Assembly: GCA_020053915.1 (NCBI GenBank)
Contig: JAGVMG010000072.1
Span: 62,001 to 126,000 of the forward strand
Source of the DNA: Parachlamydiales bacterium
Lineage (GTDB): Bacteria; Chlamydiota; Chlamydiia; Chlamydiales; Rhabdochlamydiaceae
DNA: 64,000 bases
Direction: 5' to 3'
Part shown: one piece after another, positions 52,829-61,333 of the stretch
Numbering within the stretch: position 1 is the stretch's first letter
Layout: each line of letters opens with the position of its first letter
Made by a program: the position numbers and the translations under genes
The notes under the pieces: model-generated
Database searches by the model: none
The model's input: the letters and a program-made list of their open reading frames with translations, nothing else
Told to the model about the DNA's origin: nothing

Positions 52829-53602
52829 TTATAGGCCTCGCGATTTATGCTGGGTGAGTTTCACCGCTTCGTCGAGAAGATTTGTTCCTCTGCCATAGGT
52901 ACGCATCACCGATTCAGCATGAAACACTTCTGAAACAGGACCGCAGGCGATTAAACACGTATTGAGCATGATCACCCAGTCGAAATAGGTGTCAACAGTG
53001 GAGAGATCGTGATGCACGACAAAAAGAGTTTTCCCATTAGATTTAAGTTGATCCATGAGCCCGATGATCGCCTGTTCGGTTGCCATATCGACCCCTGCAA
53101 ACGGCTCATCCATTAAGTAAATATCTGCATCTTGAAGAAGCGCGCGCGCGATAAATAAGCGCTGTTGCTGTCCTCCAGAGAGCTGACTGATCTGCCGCTC
53201 GGCAAAGGGCAGCATTCCCACCATTTCAAGAGCGCGTCTTGCAGCCTCTTTATCGGCTTGCTTTGCCCATTTAAAATAGCCCAACTTCCCATATCTACCC
53301 ATGAGGACAACATCAAATGCTGTGATCGGAAAATCCCAATCCACAGAAGAGCGCTGTGGGACATAGGCCACTTTCTGACGCACTTTTTTAAAGGGCTGTC
53401 CAAAAAACTCCACAGATCCGGATAGGGGTTTTGTCATCTCCAATAAACACTTTAAGAGAGTGCTCTTGCCCGCACCATTTGGGCCTATAATCCCAACGAG
53501 TTTGCCAGACGGGATCTCAAAGCTCACATCCCATAGAACCGGCGTTTTGTCGTAATTAACGGTTAACTGGGAAACAGAGAGCGCGGGTTGTTCTTTAGTC
53601 AT
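52829..53602 (-). CDS. ytgB: Metal ABC transporter ATP-binding protein YtgB
   Basis: 257 aa ABC ATPase: Walker A GIIGPNGAGKSTLL, Q-loop AYVPQRSSVDWDFP (typical of zinc/manganese importers), signature QLSGGQQQRLFIARAL, Walker B DIYLMDEPFAGVD and H-loop VVHHD. Energises the YtgCR/YtgD permeases. Four bases separate it from ytgCR and seven from ytgA. Confidence 0.96.
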   Translation of the reverse strand: MTKEQPALSVSQLTVNYDKTPVLWDVSFEIPSGKLVGIIGPNGAGKSTLLKCLLEMTKPLSGSVEFFGQPFKKVRQKVAYVPQRSSVDWDFPITAFDVVLMGRYGKLGYFKWAKQADKEAARRALEMVGMLPFAERQISQLSGGQQQRLFIARALLQDADIYLMDEPFAGVDMATEQAIIGLMDQLKSNGKTLFVVHHDLSTVDTYFDWVIMLNTCLIACGPVSEVFHAESVMRTYGRGTNLLDEAVKLTQHKSRGL

Positions 53603-53609
53603 ATTCCCT

Positions 53610-54593
53610 CTATTGCCACGCTGCGATCAAAACATCAGCATCATGACGTACCATGTTTAGATAAGTTTCAGCTCCACTGCCTATTCCTCCCATCGCATCA
53701 GCAAAAAGAACTCCCTGTGCGATTGTGACCGTAAGCCCTTTTCGCTGGCAGGCATTGATGATCTTTTTTAAAGAATCGCGCGAGACGTTAGATTCTGCAA
53801 AGATCACTTGGATCTTGTATAGGCTAAGATGCTCGACAATCTGTTGAATATCCGTAGCGCCCAGTTGTCCATCGGGAGCTAAGCCCTCTGGCGCTTCAAA
53901 GCGAATTTGCCACTCTGCTTGCGTGGTTTCATCAGGAGTTGCTAAATAGGCGCGCGTAAAATAATTAAAGGCATCGTGACTTGTCACAAGATAGCGTTTA
54001 GCTTCGGGCACTTGTTGCAATTCTTGAGCCACCTGTTTGTGCATCTCCAGCATTTGGCTTTGCAGCTCATCTCCATTCGCTTGAAAAAAGGATCTGCTTT
54101 CAGGTTCAACGATGGATAACGCTTCCACAATCGAAGGGATGATCTCGCTCCACAATGCAATGTCCATCCAAATGTGGGGATCCGATTGGTGATCGACATA
54201 AATGATTTGGTCGGGATCAGAAGATTTAACAGCCTCACCGACGGCAACAGCATGCGGATGCGACTCGAGTTGATAGCGCAAACTCGCTCCATGCTCCAAG
54301 CCAAGCCCATTATAAAAAATAATGCGCGCGCGCGCCAGTTTTTCATCATCCCCTTTCACAAGTTCATAACTATGGGGATCGATCTCTCCCGAGATCAGGG
54401 GAATGTGCACAATCCGATCCTTCCCGACACGTCCGACAATATCATCAATCATCGCCGTCGTAGAAAGCACGCGGATCCGATCTGTGGCAGTAATCCATTC
54501 TTCGAGAGGCGAGGGAGTACTATTTGAAGCTTCTCTCCCACAGCTTGTAAGAGAGAAGATTAAGATGACGAGCAAGCCTCTTAACACAACCAT
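53610..54593 (-). CDS. ytgA: Metal-binding lipoprotein YtgA
   Basis: 327 aa solute-binding protein of cluster A-I (zinc/manganese/iron). Lipoprotein signal with lipobox SLTSC (cysteine about residue 18). Metal ligands visible: GEIDPHSYELVKGD (His/Asp), DPHIWMDIALW (His), SHDAFNYFTRAY (His) and a C-terminal AQGVLFADAMG (Asp). Delivers metal to the permease. ATG preceded by AAGGAATC. Confidence 0.94.
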   Translation of the reverse strand: MVVLRGLLVILIFSLTSCGREASNSTPSPLEEWITATDRIRVLSTTAMIDDIVGRVGKDRIVHIPLISGEIDPHSYELVKGDDEKLARARIIFYNGLGLEHGASLRYQLESHPHAVAVGEAVKSSDPDQIIYVDHQSDPHIWMDIALWSEIIPSIVEALSIVEPESRSFFQANGDELQSQMLEMHKQVAQELQQVPEAKRYLVTSHDAFNYFTRAYLATPDETTQAEWQIRFEAPEGLAPDGQLGATDIQQIVEHLSLYKIQVIFAESNVSRDSLKKIINACQRKGLTVTIAQGVLFADAMGGIGSGAETYLNMVRHDADVLIAAWQ

Positions 54594-54609
54594 TTAGATT
54601 CCTTGCTGT

Positions 54610-54882
54610 TTAAAATTTGTGCAAAAAGCCAAAGGGATAAATCCCTTGAGAGCACCCAGAAGTAAATTCGATCCGTAGCGCATACCTGCCCACATTTACA
54701 ATGCGAACAGCTTCAACTTCTGGATCCACTCGAACATCCCCTGTCTTTTTTTCCCCGCACACGGCGCATGGACAGGCTCTTTGCAAGTCGGATAAACGAT
54801 AATCCTTCAGTTTACCATCTGTCCATTCAATAGTAAACCTCGTCTGATCTTTTTGGAAAATATGGCGAATAAATGCAATCAT
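54610..54882 (-). CDS. DUF971 domain protein
   Basis: 90 aa from ATG 54882, overlapping the mrp stop as ATGA. Contains the DUF971 pattern: FTIEWTDGKLKDYRLSDLQRACPCAVC, YALRIEFTSGCSQGIYPFGFL. CxxC-like ACPCAVC and a later cysteine suggest metal binding. The family is the N-terminal part of gamma-butyrobetaine hydroxylase-like proteins and often sits next to Mrp/ApbC, which suggests a role with iron-sulfur cofactors (inference). Confidence 0.88.
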   Translation of the reverse strand: MIAFIRHIFQKDQTRFTIEWTDGKLKDYRLSDLQRACPCAVCGEKKTGDVRVDPEVEAVRIVNVGRYALRIEFTSGCSQGIYPFGFLHKF

Positions 54883-55706
54883 CTTTGAACCTGCCAATTT
54901 AACTCAAAATTTTTCAAATAATCCCCTTCCAAATGCTCAAAAGCTTCCAATTGCTCGATGAGGTCCTGAGCTATCTTTTGAAATACACAAACACTCGAAG
55001 CATCCGGAAAAACATCCAAAAGCGATTGTCCTGCATCTGAAGAGTGACTAATTGCAGAATCAATGGGAATTTCTCCTAAAAAAGGGATCCCAAACCGTTT
55101 AGAAAGCCGCTTGCCCCCCTCTTTTCCAAAAGGATAATGCATCATCTGTGTCCCTGGCTCTTGAAAAAAACTCATATTTTCTACAATCCCAAGAATGGGG
55201 ATCTGCATCCGATCAAACATTTGAATCGCTTTTGTGACATCGAGAAGCGCCACTTCTTGAGGCGTTGTCACAATGACCCCGCCGGAAAGCGCCCCCTCTT
55301 GCATTAATGTTAGTTGGATATCCCCAGTCCCCGGAGGGAAATCGATCAATAGACAATCGAGCGGAGCCCAATCCACCTGATGCAAAAATTGCTTGATCAC
55401 GCGATTTGCGATCGGAGCGCGGACGATCGCCGCTTCCTCATCTTGAGAAAAAAACGCATAGGACATTTCTTTAATCCCCGAACTCTGAGCAGGAATAATC
55501 CGCTGAGGATCGGCAAGGCTTTGCTGAGGAGGGGTATCAGGCGGCAGCATTTTCTGCAAAGAAGGACCATAAAGATCGGCATCGAGAATACCTACCTGCC
55601 ACCCTTTTTTTTGAAGGGCCAGTGCTAAATTCACTGTTAACGTCGACTTTCCGACGCCCCCCTTTCCAGCGGCAACTGCTAACACAAACCGAACCGTCTG
55701 AGACAT
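54879..55706 (-). CDS. mrp: Mrp/ApbC-type P-loop ATPase (iron-sulfur carrier)
   Basis: 275 aa from ATG 55706, preceded by AAGGAGTCT; the longer frame to 55916 has a poor N-terminus. Starts MSQTVRFVLAVAAGKGGVGKSTLTVNLALAL with the deviant Walker A KGGVGKS, then GILDADLYGPSLQ, LLIDFPPGTGDIQLTL and VIVTTPQEVALLDV. No CxxC motif in the expected C-terminal place is obvious, so cluster binding may differ; the neighbouring DUF971 has the cysteines. Heads an unbroken series of close-packed genes to rseP. Confidence 0.9.
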   Translation of the reverse strand: MSQTVRFVLAVAAGKGGVGKSTLTVNLALALQKKGWQVGILDADLYGPSLQKMLPPDTPPQQSLADPQRIIPAQSSGIKEMSYAFFSQDEEAAIVRAPIANRVIKQFLHQVDWAPLDCLLIDFPPGTGDIQLTLMQEGALSGGVIVTTPQEVALLDVTKAIQMFDRMQIPILGIVENMSFFQEPGTQMMHYPFGKEGGKRLSKRFGIPFLGEIPIDSAISHSSDAGQSLLDVFPDASSVCVFQKIAQDLIEQLEAFEHLEGDYLKNFELNWQVQR

Positions 55707-56392
55707 AGACTCCTTCGCATCGGATGAAAATGAAAACTTTAAGTTTCCCGCCACTTCTTGGAAATAAAAAAATGACAAGCTCAGTCTCAGTATTGTTGTG
55801 TACATATGTAATTTTACTTGGTTAGGTTTCTGTCTCTGAGGTAAAATTTTATATTTATAGAATGACACCATTCCTTTCGCTAATAGAGAGAAGTTAATTA
55901 CCCCATTAATTGACATAAAACTCGAAAAAGCCAGAATTTATTGCAGAAAATATCTCTCTTCCTTACAATCTCACAAACAATGTAATTCTGGGCATTTTTG
56001 ATCATAGGAAGAATTATGCTCTAAATAGAGATCAACTTTAGAGTCTGTTGATCGGTGCTCAGAAGTTAAAAATGCGAAGACTCCTGTTTTTATTTGTAAT
56101 TATTTTTTTAAAATCCGTTACCACCTGGATTAAAACAGGTAAAGAACAGCTGTGAAATCGACTCGAACTTGAACCGATTTCACAATTTTATAAAAAGATT
56201 ATTGCAAATAAAAATCGGATGAGTTAAATCAACATAACAATATAACGTGAAATCCAGGATTTTAAGAACTTGCTGAGCACAAGAGGAAACGAAACCCGAA
56301 CACAGTTAGCTTAAACTAAATTGAAAAAAAGATTTAACAATTAGATCGCAAACAACTACAAAAATTAAACTGCAAACCAAAGGAAAACAGTT
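55707..56392. other. Long AT-rich divergent intergenic region
   Basis: 686 bases between mrp (minus) and the CT066-like gene (plus). The one clear structure is a hairpin at 56151-56184: TGTGAAATCG pairs with CGATTTCACA around a 14-base loop, without a clear T-run. A second, weaker one (accacctg with caggt) lies just before it. It must hold promoters of both operons. No coding character seen. Confidence 0.6.
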
Positions 56393-56941
56393 ATGAACCC
56401 ACGTGAAGATGTAGAGCCAAAAACAAAAAATTTAAAAGAAATTGAAGATGTCATTTCAAAAGCGATTAAGAAAGTCAACGGTCGCAAAGAAAATGATCTA
56501 TGCAAATATATCCCGATGACATCTGGCGGATATATGCACCACTTCACTTTACGTAAAATGAAAAACCGCCAACCTAACGAACTCGGCTCCCTGATCGAAA
56601 AATTCATTATCAATTCTGACAGACCTTCTGCAGTCACACCTAAACAAAGAGCAGCACGAGGCTCTCGCAAACGCCGCGACCAAATCACCTTCACACGCAA
56701 CCAACTCGAAAGAATGTTGAACATCGCGCGTCTTGCTGGCGACAAAGAAATGGTCTCTGTCCTCGCTCCTAAAAAATCTCTTGCGACATGCAAACGCGAA
56801 CTCATCATCTCGATCCGCCATGGAAAAGTTGAGCCAGAACTCTGGAATGCTTATGTCGAATCGTGCAATAACTTCGCCCAACAGCAACAATTGGGTCTTT
56901 CTTTAAGCGAAACAATTTCCGCTTTATCTAACTCAAGATAA
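56393..56941 (+). CDS. Conserved chlamydial protein (CT066-like position)
   Basis: 182 aa, basic. N-terminal half has NGRKENDLCKYIPMTSGGYMHHFTLRKMK, a conserved-looking stretch with His/Tyr, and KQRAARGSRKRRDQI, an Arg/Lys-rich segment that could contact nucleic acid. The rest is helical (RNQLERMLNIARLAGDKEMVSVL). No membrane segment. By position between the ytg genes and npt1 it corresponds to CT066 of C. trachomatis (from memory, hypothetical). Followed by a terminator. Confidence 0.7.
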   Translation: MNPREDVEPKTKNLKEIEDVISKAIKKVNGRKENDLCKYIPMTSGGYMHHFTLRKMKNRQPNELGSLIEKFIINSDRPSAVTPKQRAARGSRKRRDQITFTRNQLERMLNIARLAGDKEMVSVLAPKKSLATCKRELIISIRHGKVEPELWNAYVESCNNFAQQQQLGLSLSETISALSNSR

Positions 56942-56954
56942 TTTTTTCTTCCCT

Positions 56955-56992
56955 ATCCCCTTCGAGCTTAAATGTTCGAGGGGGATTTTTTT
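56955..56992 (+). terminator. Terminator of the CT066-like gene
   Basis: Stem atccccttcga (56955-56965) with tcgagggggat (56976-56986), one G-T pair, followed by a run of seven T. 14 bases after the stop. Confidence 0.88.
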
Positions 56993-57025
56993 ACTTTTGA
57001 AACACGTTCGGTATAGGCAGATCTC

Positions 57026-57568
57026 ATGCACCATCTCGTGATCGCAATCCCCCTCTCCCTACCCGTCAAAGAATCTCTTTCCAAACTCTGTTTTGGTTTA
57101 AGCAACGCAACTTGGCACCCTGCCGAAGACCTCTATCTTTTTCTCTTTGATCTGAAAGCCCCTGATTTAGGCGCAGTTAAAACGATCGCCTACACACTCC
57201 AACGCACTGAAATTAAAGATGTTACACAATTTCCCGTCTCATTCAAAGGCGTGGAATTGTTTAAACATAATCACGCCCCGTCTTATCTCGCCATTACCCT
57301 CAGTCCTGCGCCGCAACTGAAGAAATTAAAAACTTTGCTTGCAGCAGAACTGCACGAGCAAAGAATTCCCGTCGAACAAAAGCCTTATTTCCCCCATATT
57401 ACCTTAGGCCACTTAAGCCCCGGAAACGAGACAAAAGTCAGCCAGTACCTGATGGAAAACCTAACACTGCCCCACATCGAGCTGCAAGCCACCTCTTTTG
57501 CTCTCATTGACCAGAAGCACAGCTCCATGGAAATTCTTCAAGAATTTCCTTTTTCAGCAGAAAATTAA
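57026..57568 (+). CDS. thpR: 2H-phosphoesterase-like protein (ThpR family), first motif degenerate
   Basis: 180 aa, size and layout of RNA 2',3'-cyclic phosphodiesterase/2'-5' RNA ligase-like proteins (ThpR). The second catalytic motif is intact (YFPHITLGHLS). The first, normally HxT in a context such as WVxPENLHLTL, reads WHPAEDLYLFLFDL: the His is replaced by Tyr and the Thr by Phe. The conserved strands remain (HLVIAIPLSLPV, FKGVELFK, LAITLSP). It may be inactive or altered. ATG at 57026 just upstream of npt1's promoter. Confidence 0.75.
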   Translation: MHHLVIAIPLSLPVKESLSKLCFGLSNATWHPAEDLYLFLFDLKAPDLGAVKTIAYTLQRTEIKDVTQFPVSFKGVELFKHNHAPSYLAITLSPAPQLKKLKTLLAAELHEQRIPVEQKPYFPHITLGHLSPGNETKVSQYLMENLTLPHIELQATSFALIDQKHSSMEILQEFPFSAEN

Positions 57569-57618
57569 ACTTATATTTTTTAAAATCCAGAGACAACGGT
57601 TGCTCCAGAGGTTTTCCC

Positions 57619-57646
57619 TTGATTTTAAAGGAAAATCCGTTACAAT
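57619..57646 (+). promoter_or_regulatory. Promoter of npt1
   Basis: TTGATT (57619-57624) and TACAAT (57641-57646), spacer 16, about 105 bases before the start codon. Leaves a 5' leader of about 98 bases. Confidence 0.6.
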
Positions 57647-57750
57647 TTGTTAGCTTGTTATTGGAATTTTGATCAGGGACTTAAACTTAAGCATCGCGAA
57701 GATGAGAGCTAAAGGCCCGGAATTTTAACTTGTCTAGAGGAAATATACAA

Positions 57751-59322
57751 ATGTCTGACGTAAAGAAACCTGAATTTGGCAGATGGCGGTCCTTTTTTTG
57801 GCCTGTCCATACGTTCGAGCTCAAAAAGCTCCTGCCGATGTTTTTCTTATTCTTTTTCATTAACTTCAACTACACGATCTTAAGAGATACGAAAGATGCT
57901 CTGATTGTTACAGCTCCAGGTTCTGGCGCTGAAGCGATCCCCTTTCTAAAGGTATGGGCGGTATTGCCGATGGCGATTCTGTTCATGATCGCTTACTCCA
58001 AGTTGAGCAACATCTTAAGTAAACAGCGGTTGTTCTTTGTAACAATCAGCTTTTTCATCGCGTTTTTTGCGGTGTTTGCGATTGTCCTCTACCCGAATCG
58101 CGATATCCTGCACCCAACAACCGCAGCGGATTCTCTGCAAGCGCTTCTTCCTGAAGGCTGCGCTGGTTTCATCGCCCTATTCCGCAACTGGACCTACTCT
58201 CTGTTCTACGTGATGTCAGAGCTCTGGGGAAGCGTCGCGATCTCTCTACTTTTCTGGGGATTTGCGAACGATATTACTAAAGTTAACGAGTCTAAGCGCT
58301 TTTATGCGATGTTTGGATTAGGTGCTAACTTTGCGATGCTCTTTTCTGGTCCTGCGATCATTTACTTCTCCGACATCCGCAGCAAACTGCCAGCCGGCGT
58401 CGATGCTTGGGGCATTACCCTCAACTACATGTTAGGCATGGTCGTCCTCTCTGGTTTAATCATCATGGGGATCTACTGGTGGATCAATAAAAATGTCTTA
58501 ACTGACGCTAGATTCTACGAACCTGCTGAGATTCAGAAATCGAAGAAAGAAAAACCAAAAATGTCTTTGAAAGAAAGCTTTATGTACTTAGCGCGTTCTA
58601 AATACATCGGCTGCCTTGCAATCCTCGTGATCGCTTACGGTATTGCGATCAACCTCGTTGAAGTGACTTGGAAAGGTCAGCTTAAAATGCAGTACCCGAA
58701 CCCAAATGATTACCAGACATTCATGGGTTACTTCTCCACAATTACAGGCGTTGTCACAATTCTGATGATGCTGTTCGTTGGAGGAAACGTCATCCGCCGT
58801 TTCGGATGGAAAACGGGCGCACTCATTACTCCTGTTGTTCTCTTGATCACAGGTGTGGGCTTCTTCTCGTTCGTCATCTTTAGAGAGAACTTAATGGGAT
58901 TCATTGCGATGATGGGAACAACTCCGCTGATGCTCGCTGTTCTGTTCGGTACGGCTCAGAACATCATGAGTAAATCTGCGAAGTACTCTCTGTTCGATCC
59001 GACAAAAGAGATGGCCTACATTCCTCTCGACCAAGAATCTAAGGTCAAAGGAAAAGCTGCGATCGACGTCGTCGGAGCGCGCTTGGGTAAATCAGGCGGA
59101 TCTCTCGTCCAACAGGGTCTGATGATCGGCTTTGGTTCACTCGCTGCGATTACTCCTTATATCGCTGCGATCTTGTTCTTCATTATCTTCGCTTGGATCT
59201 TCTCTGCTAATGCTCTTAGCAAGAGATTTGCGAAGCTCAACCAAGAGAAAGAAGAACAAGCAAAAGCTGCCCAATCTGAAATGGCTGCAAAGGGCCAAGT
59301 TCAGCAGGGTGTCACTAGCTAA
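57751..59322 (+). CDS. npt1: ATP/ADP-type nucleotide translocase
   Basis: 523 aa from ATG 57751 (MSDVKKPEFGRW), with GAGGAAAT upstream; the seven-residue TTG extension to 57730 is discounted. Twelve predicted helices of the TlcA/Npt family: ELKKLLPMFFLFFFINFNYTILRDTKDALIVTAPGSGAEAIPFLKVW at the start, and PTKEMAYIPLDQESKVKGKAAIDVVGARLGKSGG, family signatures, near the end. It exchanges host ATP for bacterial ADP (energy parasitism). Corresponds to C. trachomatis CT065 by position (from memory). Exchanged nucleotides cannot be told from sequence alone. Confidence 0.96.
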   Translation: MSDVKKPEFGRWRSFFWPVHTFELKKLLPMFFLFFFINFNYTILRDTKDALIVTAPGSGAEAIPFLKVWAVLPMAILFMIAYSKLSNILSKQRLFFVTISFFIAFFAVFAIVLYPNRDILHPTTAADSLQALLPEGCAGFIALFRNWTYSLFYVMSELWGSVAISLLFWGFANDITKVNESKRFYAMFGLGANFAMLFSGPAIIYFSDIRSKLPAGVDAWGITLNYMLGMVVLSGLIIMGIYWWINKNVLTDARFYEPAEIQKSKKEKPKMSLKESFMYLARSKYIGCLAILVIAYGIAINLVEVTWKGQLKMQYPNPNDYQTFMGYFSTITGVVTILMMLFVGGNVIRRFGWKTGALITPVVLLITGVGFFSFVIFRENLMGFIAMMGTTPLMLAVLFGTAQNIMSKSAKYSLFDPTKEMAYIPLDQESKVKGKAAIDVVGARLGKSGGSLVQQGLMIGFGSLAAITPYIAAILFFIIFAWIFSANALSKRFAKLNQEKEEQAKAAQSEMAAKGQVQQGVTS

Positions 59323-59347
59323 TTTCGGGTTAGCTAGCGTTCCCAAC

Positions 59348-59385
59348 AAAAAACCCTTTTCCTGGAGACAGGAAAAGGGTTTTTT
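59348..59385. terminator. Strong bidirectional terminator between npt1 and the first USP gene
   Basis: Perfect 17-bp stem (59348-59364 with 59369-59385) with a GAGA loop; T-runs lie at the end of each arm on both strands. Located between the converging genes. Confidence 0.95.
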
Positions 59386-59407
59386 ATTTTCACGCACCAA
59401 AAGCGCG

Positions 59408-60991
59408 TTAAGCTTTTCTAGCATAGGAATAGATATATCCAGAACGCATTGCCTTAAGCGCATTTTTCGTGTGTACAGGATATACCCACTGATCGTCACA
59501 GCAATACCACTGCTTGCCTTTCTTAACATATGCAATATAATGCCCTCCCCCTAGAGATCCTTGCTGTACGCTGAATCCTTTGCATTCATAGACAAGCGGA
59601 GAGGAGGATGCGGCCTCTACCGTCTCAGAGGGCAGAGTCATTTCTCTTGGCATCGCAAATTCCGCATGGTCGACTTGACTCACACAGATGCCATATTTAA
59701 TGTGGTGCGCAAAACGCTTCACTTGGAACAGTAAATCATCCGGCGCTTCGGGAAATGTCAATCGAATAGTAGCACCGGTTTTTTTGCCGGTCCGTTCATT
59801 CCTATAATCTGAAGCCGCTCGCATAAAGAACCGAGAAAGAGATTCCTCAACAGATAACACGCGCACCTTCTTTTTTTTGCCTTCCTTGACGGTCAACTCT
59901 AAATCGATCATCGCCTTAGCATCTGCATGCTTAGAGCTTGAGATATAGGCATGTTCTACACCATGACGTCCTCCAGAAACGATCACCTCTCGATTCAACC
60001 GGTAAAGCGCATTACCCACTTCGAAACATCCATGGAAAAAATTGGCCGCATCATCTTGACCTGAGGTGCGCACGTCGCCATTCGATAGCTTCTTGAGATC
60101 CTTTCTCAATTTCTTTGTGACTTTTTCTTGCACACGAGAATCTCCGCACTCTTGCGCTGTGCGATAAGCCTTTAGTATTTTGAGAAGCCTAGGCACTTTT
60201 TCCGAGGCCTTCTCTAGCAGACGAGGTGAAGAGTGGATCAATACTTGTAAAGCGGAGATGACCCAGCAATGATCAGACGGGTTGCGCAGTCCAACGGGAG
60301 GCCTTAAGTCTTCCAGAGGAATAACTTGTGAGAGCATTGGCGGCTGAAGAGGCAAGCTTTCCATTGGCGGCCTAGCTTGCGATGAGCCAGGGCTGCTTCC
60401 AAGGGGCACGCTGAGAGTATCAATTAATGTACCCGAATGCGGGCGCATACCGGTGAGCATATCAGCGTGCAATTCCTGAATGTTAGCCTTAATCTGTTCG
60501 ATCTTCGCATATTGTTCACTCGAAGGCTCAAGCGATAATAAGAGAGGCTGAAAGTCCATTTTTAAAGCGGCATAAGCACGCACATATCGAGTAAGATTCT
60601 TTTCTGTGGCAGTCTCATTCAAGGTGACTAATCGCTTTTTGTATGTATCGTGGCGTGCCCTTAAATTCTGGATGTAATCCTCGGTTAAACCATTAAAATC
60701 GATCGTCTGTAAAAAACCACACGACTGTTTGAATTGAGCATGAAATACTTTCAAATATGCAATTTTCTCGCGCATCTTTTTTTTATCACCGCTTTCCCCT
60801 TCGCAAAGGCGCAGGCAAAATTTCAAATCTACATGAGCTTGATGGTATTTTCGATAGGCCTGGGTAATCTTTTTTGAATTCCCGCCTTCCTCTTTAAGGA
60901 TTAAATCAACAGCAAGACGATCGCAGACATCATACTTAGCATTAATCAAATCAAATATTTTTTGATCACGAGTTACAGAAAAGGAAGCCAT
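59408..60991 (-). CDS. Ubiquitin-specific-protease-like (C19) protein 1, putative effector
   Basis: 527 aa. About 1-180 helical coiled coil, about 185-230 Pro/Ser-rich linker, then a USP-type domain (about 233-527). Cys box GLRNPSDHCWVISALQ with Cys242, the QDA box SGQDDAANFFHGCF (about 310-323), and the His box GGGHYIAYVKKGKQWYCCDD with His484 and acidic D499/D500. These match the Cys, QDA and His boxes of eukaryotic USPs in order. A deubiquitinase in a bacterium without ubiquitin implies action in the host. ATG preceded by GAGG. Confidence 0.82.
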   Translation of the reverse strand: MASFSVTRDQKIFDLINAKYDVCDRLAVDLILKEEGGNSKKITQAYRKYHQAHVDLKFCLRLCEGESGDKKKMREKIAYLKVFHAQFKQSCGFLQTIDFNGLTEDYIQNLRARHDTYKKRLVTLNETATEKNLTRYVRAYAALKMDFQPLLLSLEPSSEQYAKIEQIKANIQELHADMLTGMRPHSGTLIDTLSVPLGSSPGSSQARPPMESLPLQPPMLSQVIPLEDLRPPVGLRNPSDHCWVISALQVLIHSSPRLLEKASEKVPRLLKILKAYRTAQECGDSRVQEKVTKKLRKDLKKLSNGDVRTSGQDDAANFFHGCFEVGNALYRLNREVIVSGGRHGVEHAYISSSKHADAKAMIDLELTVKEGKKKKVRVLSVEESLSRFFMRAASDYRNERTGKKTGATIRLTFPEAPDDLLFQVKRFAHHIKYGICVSQVDHAEFAMPREMTLPSETVEAASSSPLVYECKGFSVQQGSLGGGHYIAYVKKGKQWYCCDDQWVYPVHTKNALKAMRSGYIYSYARKA

Positions 60992-61144
60992 AGTTAAACC
61001 TCATTTATTTTTAACATAAATTTTAAACCATCAGAACGTTAAAGTCAAACTAATATATTTAAATTTAAATAATTTTATATTAAATACAGCTGAACTCTAC
61101 TTTCTTGATCGATATACACAAAACAACCTGGAAAATAGTCTAAG

Positions 61145-61276
61145 ACCTCGGCAGACAGAGGCTCAATCGCTTCTCTCTTGGCCCCTAATACCCTGCTTTC
61201 CATCCTCCGAGGAAGAAAGGAGTCCCAGCAGCAATCCGTTGCGCTGGCACGCGCACTCGTGTTCGAATTTGCTTAA
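61145..61276 (+). pseudogene. Relic of an ABC transporter ATPase
   Basis: In a 342-base gap between two USP genes the plus strand, from 61202 to the stop at 61276, reads ILRGRKESQQQSVALARALVFEFA, close to the ABC signature region LSGGQQQRVALARALVFEP. The upstream codons are degraded and the stretch is GC-richer than its surroundings. No Walker motifs remain. It looks like the leftover of a lost transporter gene. Confidence 0.55.
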
Positions 61277-61333
61277 TTTTTACAAGATTGAAAATGTTGC
61301 GAAAAACTAAAGAACTTGTTCCTCAGAACAAAT

